Source of the DNA: Flavobacteriales bacterium UBA6772
Lineage (GTDB): Bacteria; Bacteroidota; Bacteroidia; Flavobacteriales; Flavobacteriaceae
Length of the DNA stretch: 64,000 nucleotides
Assembly (NCBI GenBank): GCA_905181765.1
Contig: CAJIYW010000007.1
Span: 122,109-186,108 of the forward strand
Direction of reading: 5' to 3'
The translations under genes and the position numbers were made by a program. This document shows, piece after piece, positions 30,651 to 40,228 of this stretch; the stretch's first letter is position 1, and the number at the start of each line of letters is the position of its first letter. The notes under the pieces were generated by a model. That model did not search any database, was not told the DNA's origin, and saw nothing but the letters and a program-made list of their open reading frames with translations.

Positions 30651-31316
30651 TTATTGCCCGGTATGAGCTCTAATGTATAAATTACTTGCTATTTTATTTG
30701 AGATTGATAATTTCTTATCCCCAATTGATATGGATAAAGAATCATCAAAATCTTCTTTATCTAGAATAGTTATTTTCTTTCCTAAGGTGATGCCTTTTTT
30801 ATCTAAAAATTGTAAAAATTCTGATGATGAGTCGTCTACACCGATACAAATTCCACTCTCATTTTTAGATAATGTTGATAATAAACTTTTCTCTACTATT
30901 TTTAAATTTCCGTCTTTATCGGGTATTGGATCTCCATGAGGATCATGTGTTGGAAAACCTAGAAAACGATCTAATTGATTTATTAATTTTGCAGATTTTA
31001 TATGCTCTAATTGCTCCGCTACCTCATGTACTTCGTGCCAAGAAAAATTTAATTTCTCAACTAAGAAAACTTCCCACAATCTATGCTTTCGCACAACATT
31101 TGCAGCAACCGTCTTTCCTAAGATAGTTAAAGTTACCCCTTTATACTTTTTATAAAGAACAACTTCCTTTTCAGATAATTTCTTTACCATATCTGTTACA
31201 GAAGAAGCTTTTGTTGCTAATTTTTCTGCAATAGCGTTTGTACTGACTCCTCCGTCATTACCTAGTTCTAAATGATAAATTGCTTTTAAATAATTTTCTT
31301 CTGAAAGCGTAAACAT
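30651..31316 (-). CDS. DtxR/MntR-family metal-dependent repressor
   Basis: A 221-residue protein with three parts. An N-terminal winged helix ([22 protein letters not shown] is the recognition region) is followed by a dimerisation/metal domain with candidate ligands in [12 protein letters not shown] and [12 protein letters not shown], and a C-terminal SH3/FeoA-like domain. The length is that of DtxR/IdeR rather than short MntR (about 140). It represses metal-uptake genes when loaded with Fe(II) or Mn(II). A perfect palindrome of DtxR type lies between it and the divergent TonB receptor, so it probably controls both and itself. Confidence 0.93.
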   Translation of the reverse strand: MFTLSEENYLKAIYHLELGNDGGVSTNAIAEKLATKASSVTDMVKKLSEKEVVLYKKYKGVTLTILGKTVAANVVRKHRLWEVFLVEKLNFSWHEVHEVAEQLEHIKSAKLINQLDRFLGFPTHDPHGDPIPDKDGNLKIVEKSLLSTLSKNESGICIGVDDSSSEFLQFLDKKGITLGKKITILDKEDFDDSLSISIGDKKLSISNKIASNLYIRAHTGQ

Positions 31317-31334
31317 ATGCTTTTATTTAGACGG

Positions 31335-31342
31335 CAAATATA
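31335..31342 (-). promoter_or_regulatory. -7 element for the dtxR-ZIP transcript
   Basis: TATATTTG on the minus strand, 19 bases before the repressor start. Its -33 region falls close to the palindrome at 31367-31388. Confidence 0.6.
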
Positions 31343-31366
31343 TAACTTTAATTTTTATAAAAATAA

Positions 31367-31388
31367 ATTTTTAGACAAGTCTAAAAAT
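31367..31388. promoter_or_regulatory. Palindromic operator, probable DtxR-family binding site
   Basis: A 22-bp perfect palindrome with half-site ATTTTTAGAC on each side of a central AA. It sits between the divergent repressor and TonB-receptor genes and covers the upstream part of both promoters. DtxR-family sites are also palindromes with TTAGG-like half-sites, here TTAGAC. Binding by the neighbouring protein is inferred. Confidence 0.75.
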
Positions 31389-31393
31389 AATAT

Positions 31394-31401
31394 TATATTT
31401 G
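31394..31401 (+). promoter_or_regulatory. -7 element for the TonB receptor
   Basis: TATATTTG, 6 bases after the palindrome and 20 before the ATG at 31421. A bound repressor would cover the -33 region. Confidence 0.65.
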
Positions 31402-31420
31402 TCGAAAATTGTATTTAAAA

Positions 31421-33664
31421 ATGAAAATAATTATCAAATATTAGTTGTCTTTTATTTTTGGGCATTGCTTCTATAAAGGGACAAACAAATAGTATTTCTG
31501 GAAAAGTAAGCTCCAATGGTGAAGTTTTACCATTTGTAAATGTGTATCTTAAAAAAACCAAACAAGGAACTTCCACCAACGAAAATGGTTTTTTTGAATT
31601 GAAAAATATTCCAAATGGAACCTATACCATCGTTGCAAGCAGCATAGGTTATAAATTCAAATCGAAAAAAATTACACTCATCGGAAATCAGAAAATAGTT
31701 AAAAACTTTAACTTGAAGGTAAATGATGCTTTAGAGGAAATTGTAATTTCTGGAACTCTAAGACCTGTAACAAAATCGAATAGCCCAGTTCCTGTAGAAG
31801 TGTATAGCAAAACTTTTTTTAGAAAAAACCCTACGCCCTCGATCTTCGAATCTTTACAAAATGTAAACGGGGTTCGTCCGCAATTAAATTGTAGCGTTTG
31901 TAATACAGGAGACATTCATATTAATGGTTTAGAAGGGGCTTATACCTTTGTTTTAATTGATGGAATGCCAATTGTAAGCGGGCTCTCTACCGTTTATGGG
32001 TTAACAGGAATTCCGCAGGCATTAATAGAAAGAGTAGAAATTGTAAAAGGCCCAGCTTCTACTTTATACGGTTCTGAAGCGGTTGGTGGCATTATAAATG
32101 TTATTACTAAAAAACCTGCAAATGCACCATTATTATCCACAGATACATTTGTAAGTTCTTGGGGAGAAGTAAATTTAGATGTTGGTTTACGTTATAATGC
32201 ATCAAAAAAAGTACAAGGTTTATTAGGTCTAAATTATTTCAATTTCCAAAATAGAATTGATAACAATAATGATAATTTTACAGATCTGACCTTACAAAAC
32301 AGAATATCAATATTTAATAAAGTAAATATTGAGAGAAAAAGCAATAAGGTTTTTACCATTGCTGGGCGTTATGTGTATGAAGATCGTTGGGGAGGAGAAA
32401 TGGATTGGGGAAAAGAATTTAGAGGAGGAAACCAAATTTATGGAGAAAGTATTTACACAAATAGATGGGAAACTTTTGGAACCTACGAATTACCAACTTC
32501 AGAAAATTTAAGTTTTCAATTTAGTGCAAACGGGCATTATCAAGATTCTTTTTATGGAGAAACTTCTTATGATGCAGAGCAATTAATTGGTTTTGGTCAA
32601 TTAGTTTACAATAAACAATTAGGCAAAAAACACGATTTATTATTAGGTGCGGCATATCGTTATACTTTTTATGATGATAATACATTTGCAACTTTAAATG
32701 AGAATGGTGTTAACAATAGTCCATCAATAATTCATTTACCGGGTGTTTTTGCGCAGGATGAAATAAGTTTGAGTAATCGAAAGAAATTACTTTTAGGTGT
32801 TCGATGGGACAACAATAGTATACATGGAAATATCTTTTCACCAAGGGTAAATTATAAATGGAATTCTAGAGATAATTCTAATATTGTAAGACTAAGTGCT
32901 GGTAACGGATTTAGAGTTGCAAATGTTTTCACAGAAGATCATGCAGCTTTAACTGGCGCAAGAACGTAGAATTTGATGGTGAATTAGATCCAGAAACATC
33001 TTGGAATACAAATGTTAATTATGTAAAGAAAATAAATACTGAGAATTCTTTTATTACTATAGATGCAAGTGCTTTTTATACCTACTTCAATAATAGAATC
33101 TTACCGGATTACGAAACAGATCCTAATAAAATTATATATGCCAATTTAGAAGGCTCTTCAGTTTCTCAAGGAATTTCCTTGAATACAGACGTTTTATTTA
33201 CAAACGGATTGGCTATAAACGCCGGAGCGACCTTAATGGAAGTTTCTGTAACAGAAAATAACGTAAAAAGAACACAATTACTTACAGAAGGTTTTAGCGG
33301 AGTTTGGTCTATTTCTTATAAATTTAGTTCTAATTTCAGCATCGATTATACAGGAAATATATACGGACCAATGCGTTTGCCTTTATTAGGTGAAAATGAT
33401 CCAAGAGACGAATATTCTCCTTGGTTTAGCATTCAAAATATTCAATTAAGCAAAAAGTTCAACAACAGTTGGGAAATTTATGGTGGCGTTAAAAACCTAT
33501 TAAACTTTACGCCTGCATCCAATAGTATTAATAGTGCAGATAATCCTTTTGATGATGGCGTAAACACAGAATTGAACCCGGAAAGAGCTTTTGACCCAAG
33601 TTATATATACGCATCTAATCAAGGAATTAGAGCTTTTGCTGGAGTTCGTTTCACACTATTTTAA
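31421..33664 (+). CDS. TonB-dependent outer-membrane receptor, two frame breaks
   Basis: About 748 residues when joined. The start MKIIIK at 31421 runs into a signal peptide (CLLFLGIASIKGQ) after one missing A in the AAA at 31436-31438. Next come a carboxypeptidase-regulatory-like domain (ISGKVSSNGEVLPFVNVYLKK), a plug (INGLEGAYTFVLIDGMPIV, then VERVEIVKGPASTLYGSEAVGGIINVI) and a 22-strand-type barrel ending AGVRFTLF. A second break lies at 32965-32968. The pairing with a DtxR repressor suggests a metal chelate, haem or metallophore as substrate. The thioredoxin-like gene follows by 18 bases. Confidence 0.9.
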
Positions 33665-33682
33665 TACATTGCTAAACTAATT

Positions 33683-34174
33683 ATGCATTTTACAAAAAAA
33701 CTTCTTTTTCTTTTTATTTTCTTTGGATGTTTTACAATCTATGCTCAAGAGAGAAAGGAAAAAGAAGTTTTAAATATTTTTACTTTCGAAGAAGTTGAGG
33801 AATTACATCAACAAATACCAAAACCTATACTCGTTTTTCTCTATACAGATTGGTGTAAAATTTGCTTTGGAATGAAAAAAACTACTTTTAAAAATAAAAA
33901 GGTAATTCAGCTTATAAATGAAAAGTTCTATTTTATAAAATTGAATGCTGAAGAAAAACAAGACATTACATTTTTAGGAAAAATGTTTACATACAAGCCA
34001 TCAGGAACAAATACAGGTATGCATGAATTAGCTGCCGAATTAGGAACTATTAAAAAAACAATTACATACCCATCAACTATCATCTTAAATACAGTATTTG
34101 AAATAGAAGCGCAGTTAGCTGGTCTTTATAATGCTAGGGAAATGATGGATATTCTGACTACCTATATTGATTAA
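33683..34174 (+). CDS. Secreted thioredoxin-like protein
   Basis: A 163-residue protein with a signal peptide (ending FTIYAQE) and a thioredoxin-like domain with the active-site motif TDWCKICFGMKK (CxxC). It resembles the short secreted thioredoxins of Bacteroidota that reduce or protect envelope proteins. It lies 18 bases after the TonB receptor and is probably part of the same metal-controlled transcript; it may help release metal or keep the receptor reduced, which is inference. Confidence 0.85.
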   Translation: MHFTKKLLFLFIFFGCFTIYAQERKEKEVLNIFTFEEVEELHQQIPKPILVFLYTDWCKICFGMKKTTFKNKKVIQLINEKFYFIKLNAEEKQDITFLGKMFTYKPSGTNTGMHELAAELGTIKKTITYPSTIILNTVFEIEAQLAGLYNAREMMDILTTYID

Positions 34175-34695
34175 TCCTGCCAAACTCTTGGATTTAAGTT
34201 TCTAGCACTAAAACTATATACTAACCCAAGAGATGGGTATAAATGAGATCTTTGAGATTGAATAATGTCTTTCGAATACTTGTAGATTAATTGAAAATTC
34301 AATCCATATTTTGGTAAAACCCAAAAAGTATTCCCTACCCCTAGATTCATGGTACTTGTAATATCTTTTCCTTTTAATGAACTGGCACCGATTAAGATAT
34401 AAGGGACAATATTGTGATTAGACCGTCCAAAATCAAACCTAAAAGCCCCATCAAATGTGGTGTAAGCTTGCACATCCCCTATTACATCTTTAGCAAAACC
34501 AAGATCTAAACTTAATCCTTTAAAAATATATCTAGAAATATTAAGTCTTGGAGATACTTCTACCACAGGAGGGCCATTATATGTATACTTTGCACCCGCC
34601 AAACTAATTCCTGCAGCCCATTTTTGCTGTTTATTCTGTGATTTTATCTGTATTGTAAAAGCAAGTAAAAAAATAATTATAACTGCAGTTCTCAT
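34171..34695 (-). CDS. Small outer-membrane beta-barrel protein
   Basis: About 174 residues from the chosen ATG. The signal peptide is MRTAVIIIFLLAFTIQIKSQ, followed by alternating strands with aromatic ends and a C-terminal SLGLVYSFSARNLNPRVWQD. An upstream in-frame ATG at 34716 would add seven polar residues and fits a signal peptide less well. Function unknown; the shape resembles the OmpW/PorT-like small barrels. Convergent with the thioredoxin gene, overlapping 4 bases. Confidence 0.7.
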   Translation of the reverse strand: MRTAVIIIFLLAFTIQIKSQNKQQKWAAGISLAGAKYTYNGPPVVEVSPRLNISRYIFKGLSLDLGFAKDVIGDVQAYTTFDGAFRFDFGRSNHNIVPYILIGASSLKGKDITSTMNLGVGNTFWVLPKYGLNFQLIYKYSKDIIQSQRSHLYPSLGLVYSFSARNLNPRVWQD

Positions 34696-34797
34696 GTCTT
34701 TGGAGGTAATAAACATTTATATTAACTAACTCTATGTAAATATATAGCAAACTACAAGAAAACAAAATAGATAATGGGTTTTTATTAATTTACAACT

Positions 34798-34805
34798 TAC
34801 ATTTG
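34798..34805 (+). promoter_or_regulatory. -7 element for mfd
   Basis: TACATTTG ends 16 bases before the mfd TTG start, so the leader would be about 10 bases. No clear -33 element. Confidence 0.55.
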
Positions 34806-34821
34806 CACAAAACTTAGCGCG

Positions 34822-37800
34822 TTGAGTATCCAGAACATTGTAAATCAGTATCAAATATCTGCGAATGTTGCGCAGATAATTACACAGCTAGAAAAAGAAA
34901 AAAACCATTTTCAAATATCGAATTTGGTCGGATCTTCATTGTCTTTTACTATTTCAGAAACTTTTAAGAAATCAGAAAAACCCTACCTCTTAGTCTTTAA
35001 TGATAAAGAAGAAGCTGCTTATTATTTGAATGATTTAGAGCAGTTATTAGGAGAAAAAAATGTACTTTTTTATCCAGGTTCTTACAGAAGACCTTATCAA
35101 ATTGAAGAGACAGATAATGCAAATATATTATTAAGATCGGAGGTTTTAAATAGAATAAATTCTAAACAAAAACCAACAATTATTGTAACGTATCCGGCAG
35201 CATTATTTGAAAAAGTTGTTACTAAAAAAGAACTCGAGAAAAATACTTTAAAAGTTACAATTGGCGAAAACTTATCTTTAGATTTTGTAAATGAAATTTT
35301 GTTTGAATACAGGTTTAAACGGGTAGATTTTGTTACAGAACCAGGAGACTTTTCTGTTCGAGGTGGGATTATAGATGTTTTTTCTTTTTCTAATGATGAA
35401 CCATACCGAATTGAGTTTTTTGGTGATGAAATTGATAGTATTAGAAGTTTTGACGTGGCTACACAGCTCTCAACAGAGAAGTTGAAAAAAGTATCTATTA
35501 TTCCTAATGTAGAAAATAAAACCTTACAAGAGCATAGAGAAAGTTTCTTAAAATATATATCATCTGAAACAATAATTTTTACAAAAAATACGAGTCTATT
35601 AATTGGTAATTTAGATAAATACTTCGAAAAAGCTACCGAAGCTTTTAAGGACCTTTCTAAAGAAATTAAACACGCAGCCCCAAGTGAATTATTTTGTAAT
35701 GGAAATTTTATTAAAGAACAATTACAAGAATTCACTCTCGTGGAAATGTCTGCTAAAGTTGAGACTAAAGAAATACGAGAGATTAAATTCAACACCCTTC
35801 CGCAACCTTCTTTTAACAAACAATTTAATTTACTAATTGAGAATTTAACAGAATACCATAAAGGTGGTTTTACTAACTATATTTTCTGTGCAAACGAACA
35901 ACAAGCGCAACGTTTTCGTGATATTTTTGACGATTCTAAACAAGAAGTACATTATGAAACGGTAGTTTTTCCATTATATCAAGGCTTTATAGATGTAGAA
36001 AACAGATTGGTTTGCTACACAGATCACCAAATATTTGAGCGCTATCATAAATTCCGCTTAAAAAATGGCTATGCAAAAAAGCAAGCGATTACTATTCAAG
36101 AACTAAATAAATTAGAGATTGGAGATTATGTGACCCACATGGATCATGGAATTGGAAAATTTGGAGGTTTACAGAAAATTGATGTTCAAGGTAAAAAGCA
36201 AGAAGCCATTAAGCTTGTCTATGGAGAAAGAGATATTTTGTATGTAAGTATTCACTCGCTTCACAAGATTTCTAAATTCAACGGAAAAGACGGAAAAACT
36301 CCAAAAATTTACAAATTAGGTTCGGGTGCTTGGAAAAAAATTAAGCAAAAAACAAAAGCAAGAGTTAAGCATGTTGCATTTAACTTAATTCAATTATATG
36401 CAAAAAGAAAGCTTCAAAAAGGCTTTGCTTTTGGACCAGATACCCACATTCAACATGAATTAGAGGGAAGTTTTATATATGAAGATACGCCAGATCAATT
36501 TAAATCTACACAGGATGTAAAGAATGATATGGAAAAAGAGCAACCTATGGATCGCTTGGTTTGCGGAGATGTTGGTTTTGGAAAAACAGAAGTTGCAATT
36601 AGAGCCGCTTTTAAAGCAGTAGATAATGGCAAACAAGTAGCTATTTTGGTTCCTACAACTATCTTGGCTTTTCAGCATTATAAAACATTTACAGAGCGTT
36701 TAAAAGATTTTCCTGTAAGGATAGATTACTTGAATAGGTTTAGAACTGCGAAGCAAAAAACAGAAGCTATTAGTGGTGTAAATGATGGGTCTGTAGACAT
36801 TATTATTGGCACCCATCAGTTAACAAATAAACGTTTAGAATTTAAAAACCTAGGGCTTTTAATTATTGATGAAGAACAAAAATTTGGGGTTGCTGTTAAA
36901 GATAAATTAAAAACCTTAAAAGAAAATGTCGACACTCTAACCCTAACTGCTACTCCTATTCCTAGAACGCTGCAATTTAGCTTAATGGCGGCAAGAGATT
37001 TATCAATTATAAAAACACCACCACCAAACAGACACCCTATAGAAAGTAATGTAATTCGTTTTTCTGAGGAAACTATTAGAGATGCAATTTCTTATGAAAT
37101 TTCACGCGGCGGACAAGTTTTCTTTATTCATAATAGAATTGAAAACATTAAAGAGGTTGCTGGGTTAATACAAAGATTAGTACCCTACGCAAAAGTAGGG
37201 GTTGGTCATGGACAAATGGAAGGTAAAAAACTCGAGGGATTAATGCTCGGTTTTATGAACAACGATTTTGATGTTTTAGTTTCTACTACCATTGTAGAAA
37301 GTGGTTTAGATGTGCCAAATGCCAATACCATTTTTATTAACAATGCCAATAACTTCGGATTGTCTGACTTGCATCAAATGCGGGGTAGAGTTGGTAGATC
37401 TAATAAAAAAGCATTCTGTTACTTTATTACGCCACCTTATCATATGATGACAGATGATGCCAGAAAACGTATTGAGGCATTGGTGCTGTTTTCTGACTTA
37501 GGAAGCGGAATTAATATTGCTATGAAAGATTTAGAAATTCGTGGAGCAGGAGATTTATTGGGTGGCGAACAAAGTGGTTTTATAAATGATATTGGATTTG
37601 ATACATATCAAAAAATATTACAAGAAGCTATTGACGAATTAAAAGAAAACGAGTTTAAAGATTTATATCCAACAGATACTAACAAACCAAAAGAATTTGT
37701 AAAAGAAGTAACCATTGATACCGATTTTGAAATTCTATTTCCAGATGATTATATCAATTCTATTACAGAACGATTGGCTTTATATAATAAATTAGGAACG

Positions 37801-38157
37801 CTACAAAAAGAAGAGGAATTACTAGTTTTTGAAACTGAAATTATTGATAGATTTGGAGAAATACCTACAGAAGTTTGCGATCTTTTAGATTCTGTGCGTA
37901 TAAAGTGGTTGGCAAAAGAACTGGGTTTAGAAAAAATCATTCTAAAACAAAAAAGAATGCTTGGTTATTTTGTTGCTAACCAACAAAGCGATTTCTACCA
38001 AACACAAGCTTTTTCTAAGATGCTACAGTATGTAAAAAACAATGGTAAAAGCTGTGTAATGAAAGAGAAAGAAACTAAAAACGGTTTGCGTTTATTAATT
38101 ACTTTTATAAGAATTGATTCTGTAAAAACAGCGCTACATGTTCTGAATAAAATTTGA
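34822..38157 (+). CDS. mfd: Transcription-repair coupling factor
   Basis: An 1111-residue translocase that removes stalled RNA polymerase and recruits UvrA. In order: a UvrB-like region with PYQIEETDN, the CarD-like polymerase-interaction domain (GDYVTHMDHGIGKFGGLQKI), the translocase core with CGDVGFGKTEVAIRAA (Walker A), DEEQKFGV (Walker B), TATPIPRTLQFSL and QMRGRVGRS, then the TRCF C-terminal domain. Length is normal. The start is the TTG at 34822; no ATG or GTG is close. The next gene overlaps its stop by one base. Confidence 0.97.
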   Translation: MSIQNIVNQYQISANVAQIITQLEKEKNHFQISNLVGSSLSFTISETFKKSEKPYLLVFNDKEEAAYYLNDLEQLLGEKNVLFYPGSYRRPYQIEETDNANILLRSEVLNRINSKQKPTIIVTYPAALFEKVVTKKELEKNTLKVTIGENLSLDFVNEILFEYRFKRVDFVTEPGDFSVRGGIIDVFSFSNDEPYRIEFFGDEIDSIRSFDVATQLSTEKLKKVSIIPNVENKTLQEHRESFLKYISSETIIFTKNTSLLIGNLDKYFEKATEAFKDLSKEIKHAAPSELFCNGNFIKEQLQEFTLVEMSAKVETKEIREIKFNTLPQPSFNKQFNLLIENLTEYHKGGFTNYIFCANEQQAQRFRDIFDDSKQEVHYETVVFPLYQGFIDVENRLVCYTDHQIFERYHKFRLKNGYAKKQAITIQELNKLEIGDYVTHMDHGIGKFGGLQKIDVQGKKQEAIKLVYGERDILYVSIHSLHKISKFNGKDGKTPKIYKLGSGAWKKIKQKTKARVKHVAFNLIQLYAKRKLQKGFAFGPDTHIQHELEGSFIYEDTPDQFKSTQDVKNDMEKEQPMDRLVCGDVGFGKTEVAIRAAFKAVDNGKQVAILVPTTILAFQHYKTFTERLKDFPVRIDYLNRFRTAKQKTEAISGVNDGSVDIIIGTHQLTNKRLEFKNLGLLIIDEEQKFGVAVKDKLKTLKENVDTLTLTATPIPRTLQFSLMAARDLSIIKTPPPNRHPIESNVIRFSEETIRDAISYEISRGGQVFFIHNRIENIKEVAGLIQRLVPYAKVGVGHGQMEGKKLEGLMLGFMNNDFDVLVSTTIVESGLDVPNANTIFINNANNFGLSDLHQMRGRVGRSNKKAFCYFITPPYHMMTDDARKRIEALVLFSDLGSGINIAMKDLEIRGAGDLLGGEQSGFINDIGFDTYQKILQEAIDELKENEFKDLYPTDTNKPKEFVKEVTIDTDFEILFPDDYINSITERLALYNKLGTLQKEEELLVFETEIIDRFGEIPTEVCDLLDSVRIKWLAKELGLEKIILKQKRMLGYFVANQQSDFYQTQAFSKMLQYVKNNGKSCVMKEKETKNGLRLLITFIRIDSVKTALHVLNKI

Positions 38158-39014
38158 TGGAAAACGCGCACTTAAAAAATATTTCTGGATTACTTTTAGC
38201 TACATTCTTTATAAGTACTTCTGGCGTTTTAGGTAGGTATATTGCCATGCCTACAGAAGTAATTATTTGGTTTAGAGCCGCCATTGCTATGGTGCTTCTA
38301 TATCTATATTGCAAATACAAAAAGATAGATTTAACCATAAAATCATCTAAAGATTACAAACCTTTTTTTATAAGCGGTCTTTTAATGGCAGTGCATTGGG
38401 TTACTTATTTTTATGCCTTAAAACTATCAAATGTAGCTTTAGGTGTTTTATCTTTATATACCTTTCCCATTATTATAGCTTTATTAGAGCCGTTATTTTT
38501 AAAGGTAAAATTTGATCCTATATACATCCTATTAGGATTAATGGTTTTGATAGGTTTATTTATTTTAACGCCAGAATTTAATATCGACAGCACGCAAGTA
38601 AAAGGAATTCTTTTTGGAGTTTTTTCTGCATTTTGTTACGCAGTAAGAATACTAATTTTAAAACAACATGTTGCAAAGTATAATGGCACAATGTTGATGT
38701 TTTATCAAACTGTAATTATTACAATTTTACTACTACCAACTTTGTTTTTTATGGACATATCTGGTTTAGAAAGTCAGTTTCCTTATCTTCTTTTATTGGC
38801 GTTTTTAACCACTGCAATTGGGCATAGTTTAATGCTGCATTCATTGAAATTCTTTTCTGCATCTACCGCAAGTATCATCAGTAGTTTACAACCTGTTTTC
38901 GCAATTATATTAGCCTTCTTTTTTCTTCAAGAAATACCTACAATACGGACGTTTTGGGGAGGAAGTTTAATACTATTGACAGTTGTTATTGAGAGTGTAC
39001 GAAGTAAGAAGTAA
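38157..39014 (+). CDS. EamA/DMT-family transporter
   Basis: About 285 residues with ten membrane helices in two repeats of five, the drug/metabolite transporter fold. Repeat ends are visible as VALGVLSLYTFPIIIALLEPLF and STASIISSLQPVFAIILAFFFLQE. Substrates in this family range from amino acids to nucleotides, so none is assigned. The ATG at 38157 overlaps the mfd stop codon (TGATG), which implies translational coupling and explains the absence of a Shine-Dalgarno sequence. Confidence 0.9.
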   Translation: MENAHLKNISGLLLATFFISTSGVLGRYIAMPTEVIIWFRAAIAMVLLYLYCKYKKIDLTIKSSKDYKPFFISGLLMAVHWVTYFYALKLSNVALGVLSLYTFPIIIALLEPLFLKVKFDPIYILLGLMVLIGLFILTPEFNIDSTQVKGILFGVFSAFCYAVRILILKQHVAKYNGTMLMFYQTVIITILLLPTLFFMDISGLESQFPYLLLLAFLTTAIGHSLMLHSLKFFSASTASIISSLQPVFAIILAFFFLQEIPTIRTFWGGSLILLTVVIESVRSKK

Positions 39015-39127
39015 ATTTAAAGTACATAATACTGCTAGAGAACAAGCCTATCACTTATTAAGCAGCCTGTTTAAGCTTTTTTTGGAAAAAAAGCGAGTAG
39101 CGAAAGCAGGAAATAGCTTCTAACAAA

Positions 39128-40195
39128 TTAGAACAAATCTTTATTACTGATATCTAAGTAGTTCCGTTTTACAAACTCTAAAATAGTTTCTAAAACTTCG
39201 CCCATATTATCACAGTCTTTAAACTTTATATCACCCACATATTTAATAAGGTGTTTTTTTAATAATTCTACATTCTCTGGAAATGAAATAGTGTCTGCTT
39301 TCATACATTTTATGAGACGCGTAGTTCTTCTTGGTGCAGTAATCATTCTTTTTGCCATAAAAGAGCGCTCTTCTATTTTATATTGTTCAATAGAATCATT
39401 ATGCAATTTTTTACCCACCATTTCAATCATCTTAAAGTTCTCTTTCATAAACTGTAAGTTGTATACTTTTAAATTTCCTTCAAAAGATTGCTGATCGAAA
39501 TCAATAGCCCTAATTTTATAAATAATTTGATCAAAATCATGCGTTGGTGTTACCACGTAATTGTAGGAACGCATATCTCCTAATAAACGTACTAAACAGC
39601 GTTCTTTAAATTTTACAAACTCTTTAGCTATTTGAGATTTTTCTAATTCTGTACAGTTTGGTAAATTCTCTCTAATAAAATCGTCTCCGGGTATTCCTGC
39701 AATATGCTCTTCTATTAAAGTGTCTTTAAAAACTAAAAAATTCATATTATGAGGTGACAAAATATGCTCTAATTCTAAACCATAAACACGAGAAGCATCT
39801 GCCTTTTTAACATAAAAATAGGTGAAATTATCATTTAAAATGTTTCTAATTTTTATTCTGAAAGGTTTAGAGTTTCCAAACGTGCAGTAATCAATAGCAT
39901 CTACATTTAAAAACGGAATATTGTCATCATTACCGTCTGAATGTAGCTTTGTATAAATTTTCTTTAAATTTCTATCAATTTCTTCTCTATCAAATTGAGA
40001 AAAATAAGTTCTTACCCACAGCGTGTCTTCATCATTTTTATCATAAACCGTAACAGAGCCCTGAAAACGCAATAAATCGTCATAATAAAGGGAAATTTTT
40101 GTGTTTCTATTGTAGTTTTTTAAATAGGCATCTAACATTCCATTAATTGGAAATGTAGGCTTCTTTTTAGACATCAATTTTTTCCCTACCGCCAT
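39128..40195 (-). CDS. Conserved hypothetical protein with kinase-like catalytic-loop pattern
   Basis: A 355-residue soluble protein I cannot assign to a named family. An N-terminal part of about 120 residues is rich in polar residues. The middle carries GDMRSYNYVVT, then about 14 residues later IRAIDFDQQSFEG. This spacing resembles the catalytic loop (xGDxxxxN) and metal-binding DFD of aminoglycoside-phosphotransferase/HipA-like kinases. The C-terminus is helical and basic. No glycine-rich loop is obvious. It lies 33 bases downstream of dprA on the same strand and is probably co-transcribed. Confidence 0.65.
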   Translation of the reverse strand: MAVGKKLMSKKKPTFPINGMLDAYLKNYNRNTKISLYYDDLLRFQGSVTVYDKNDEDTLWVRTYFSQFDREEIDRNLKKIYTKLHSDGNDDNIPFLNVDAIDYCTFGNSKPFRIKIRNILNDNFTYFYVKKADASRVYGLELEHILSPHNMNFLVFKDTLIEEHIAGIPGDDFIRENLPNCTELEKSQIAKEFVKFKERCLVRLLGDMRSYNYVVTPTHDFDQIIYKIRAIDFDQQSFEGNLKVYNLQFMKENFKMIEMVGKKLHNDSIEQYKIEERSFMAKRMITAPRRTTRLIKCMKADTISFPENVELLKKHLIKYVGDIKFKDCDNMGEVLETILEFVKRNYLDISNKDLF

Positions 40196-40228
40196 ATTAT
40201 CTCTTGGTTTTTCTCAAAAATAGGCATA

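Noticed and set aside
35097..35819. Long open frame (240 codons) on the minus strand inside mfd
   Set aside because: Serine/leucine-rich shadow of the mfd coding sequence with no known domain and no promoter.
39015..39127. Hairpin AAGC...GCTT with T-run after the EamA gene
   Set aside because: Only a 4-bp stem is visible; too weak to call a terminator.
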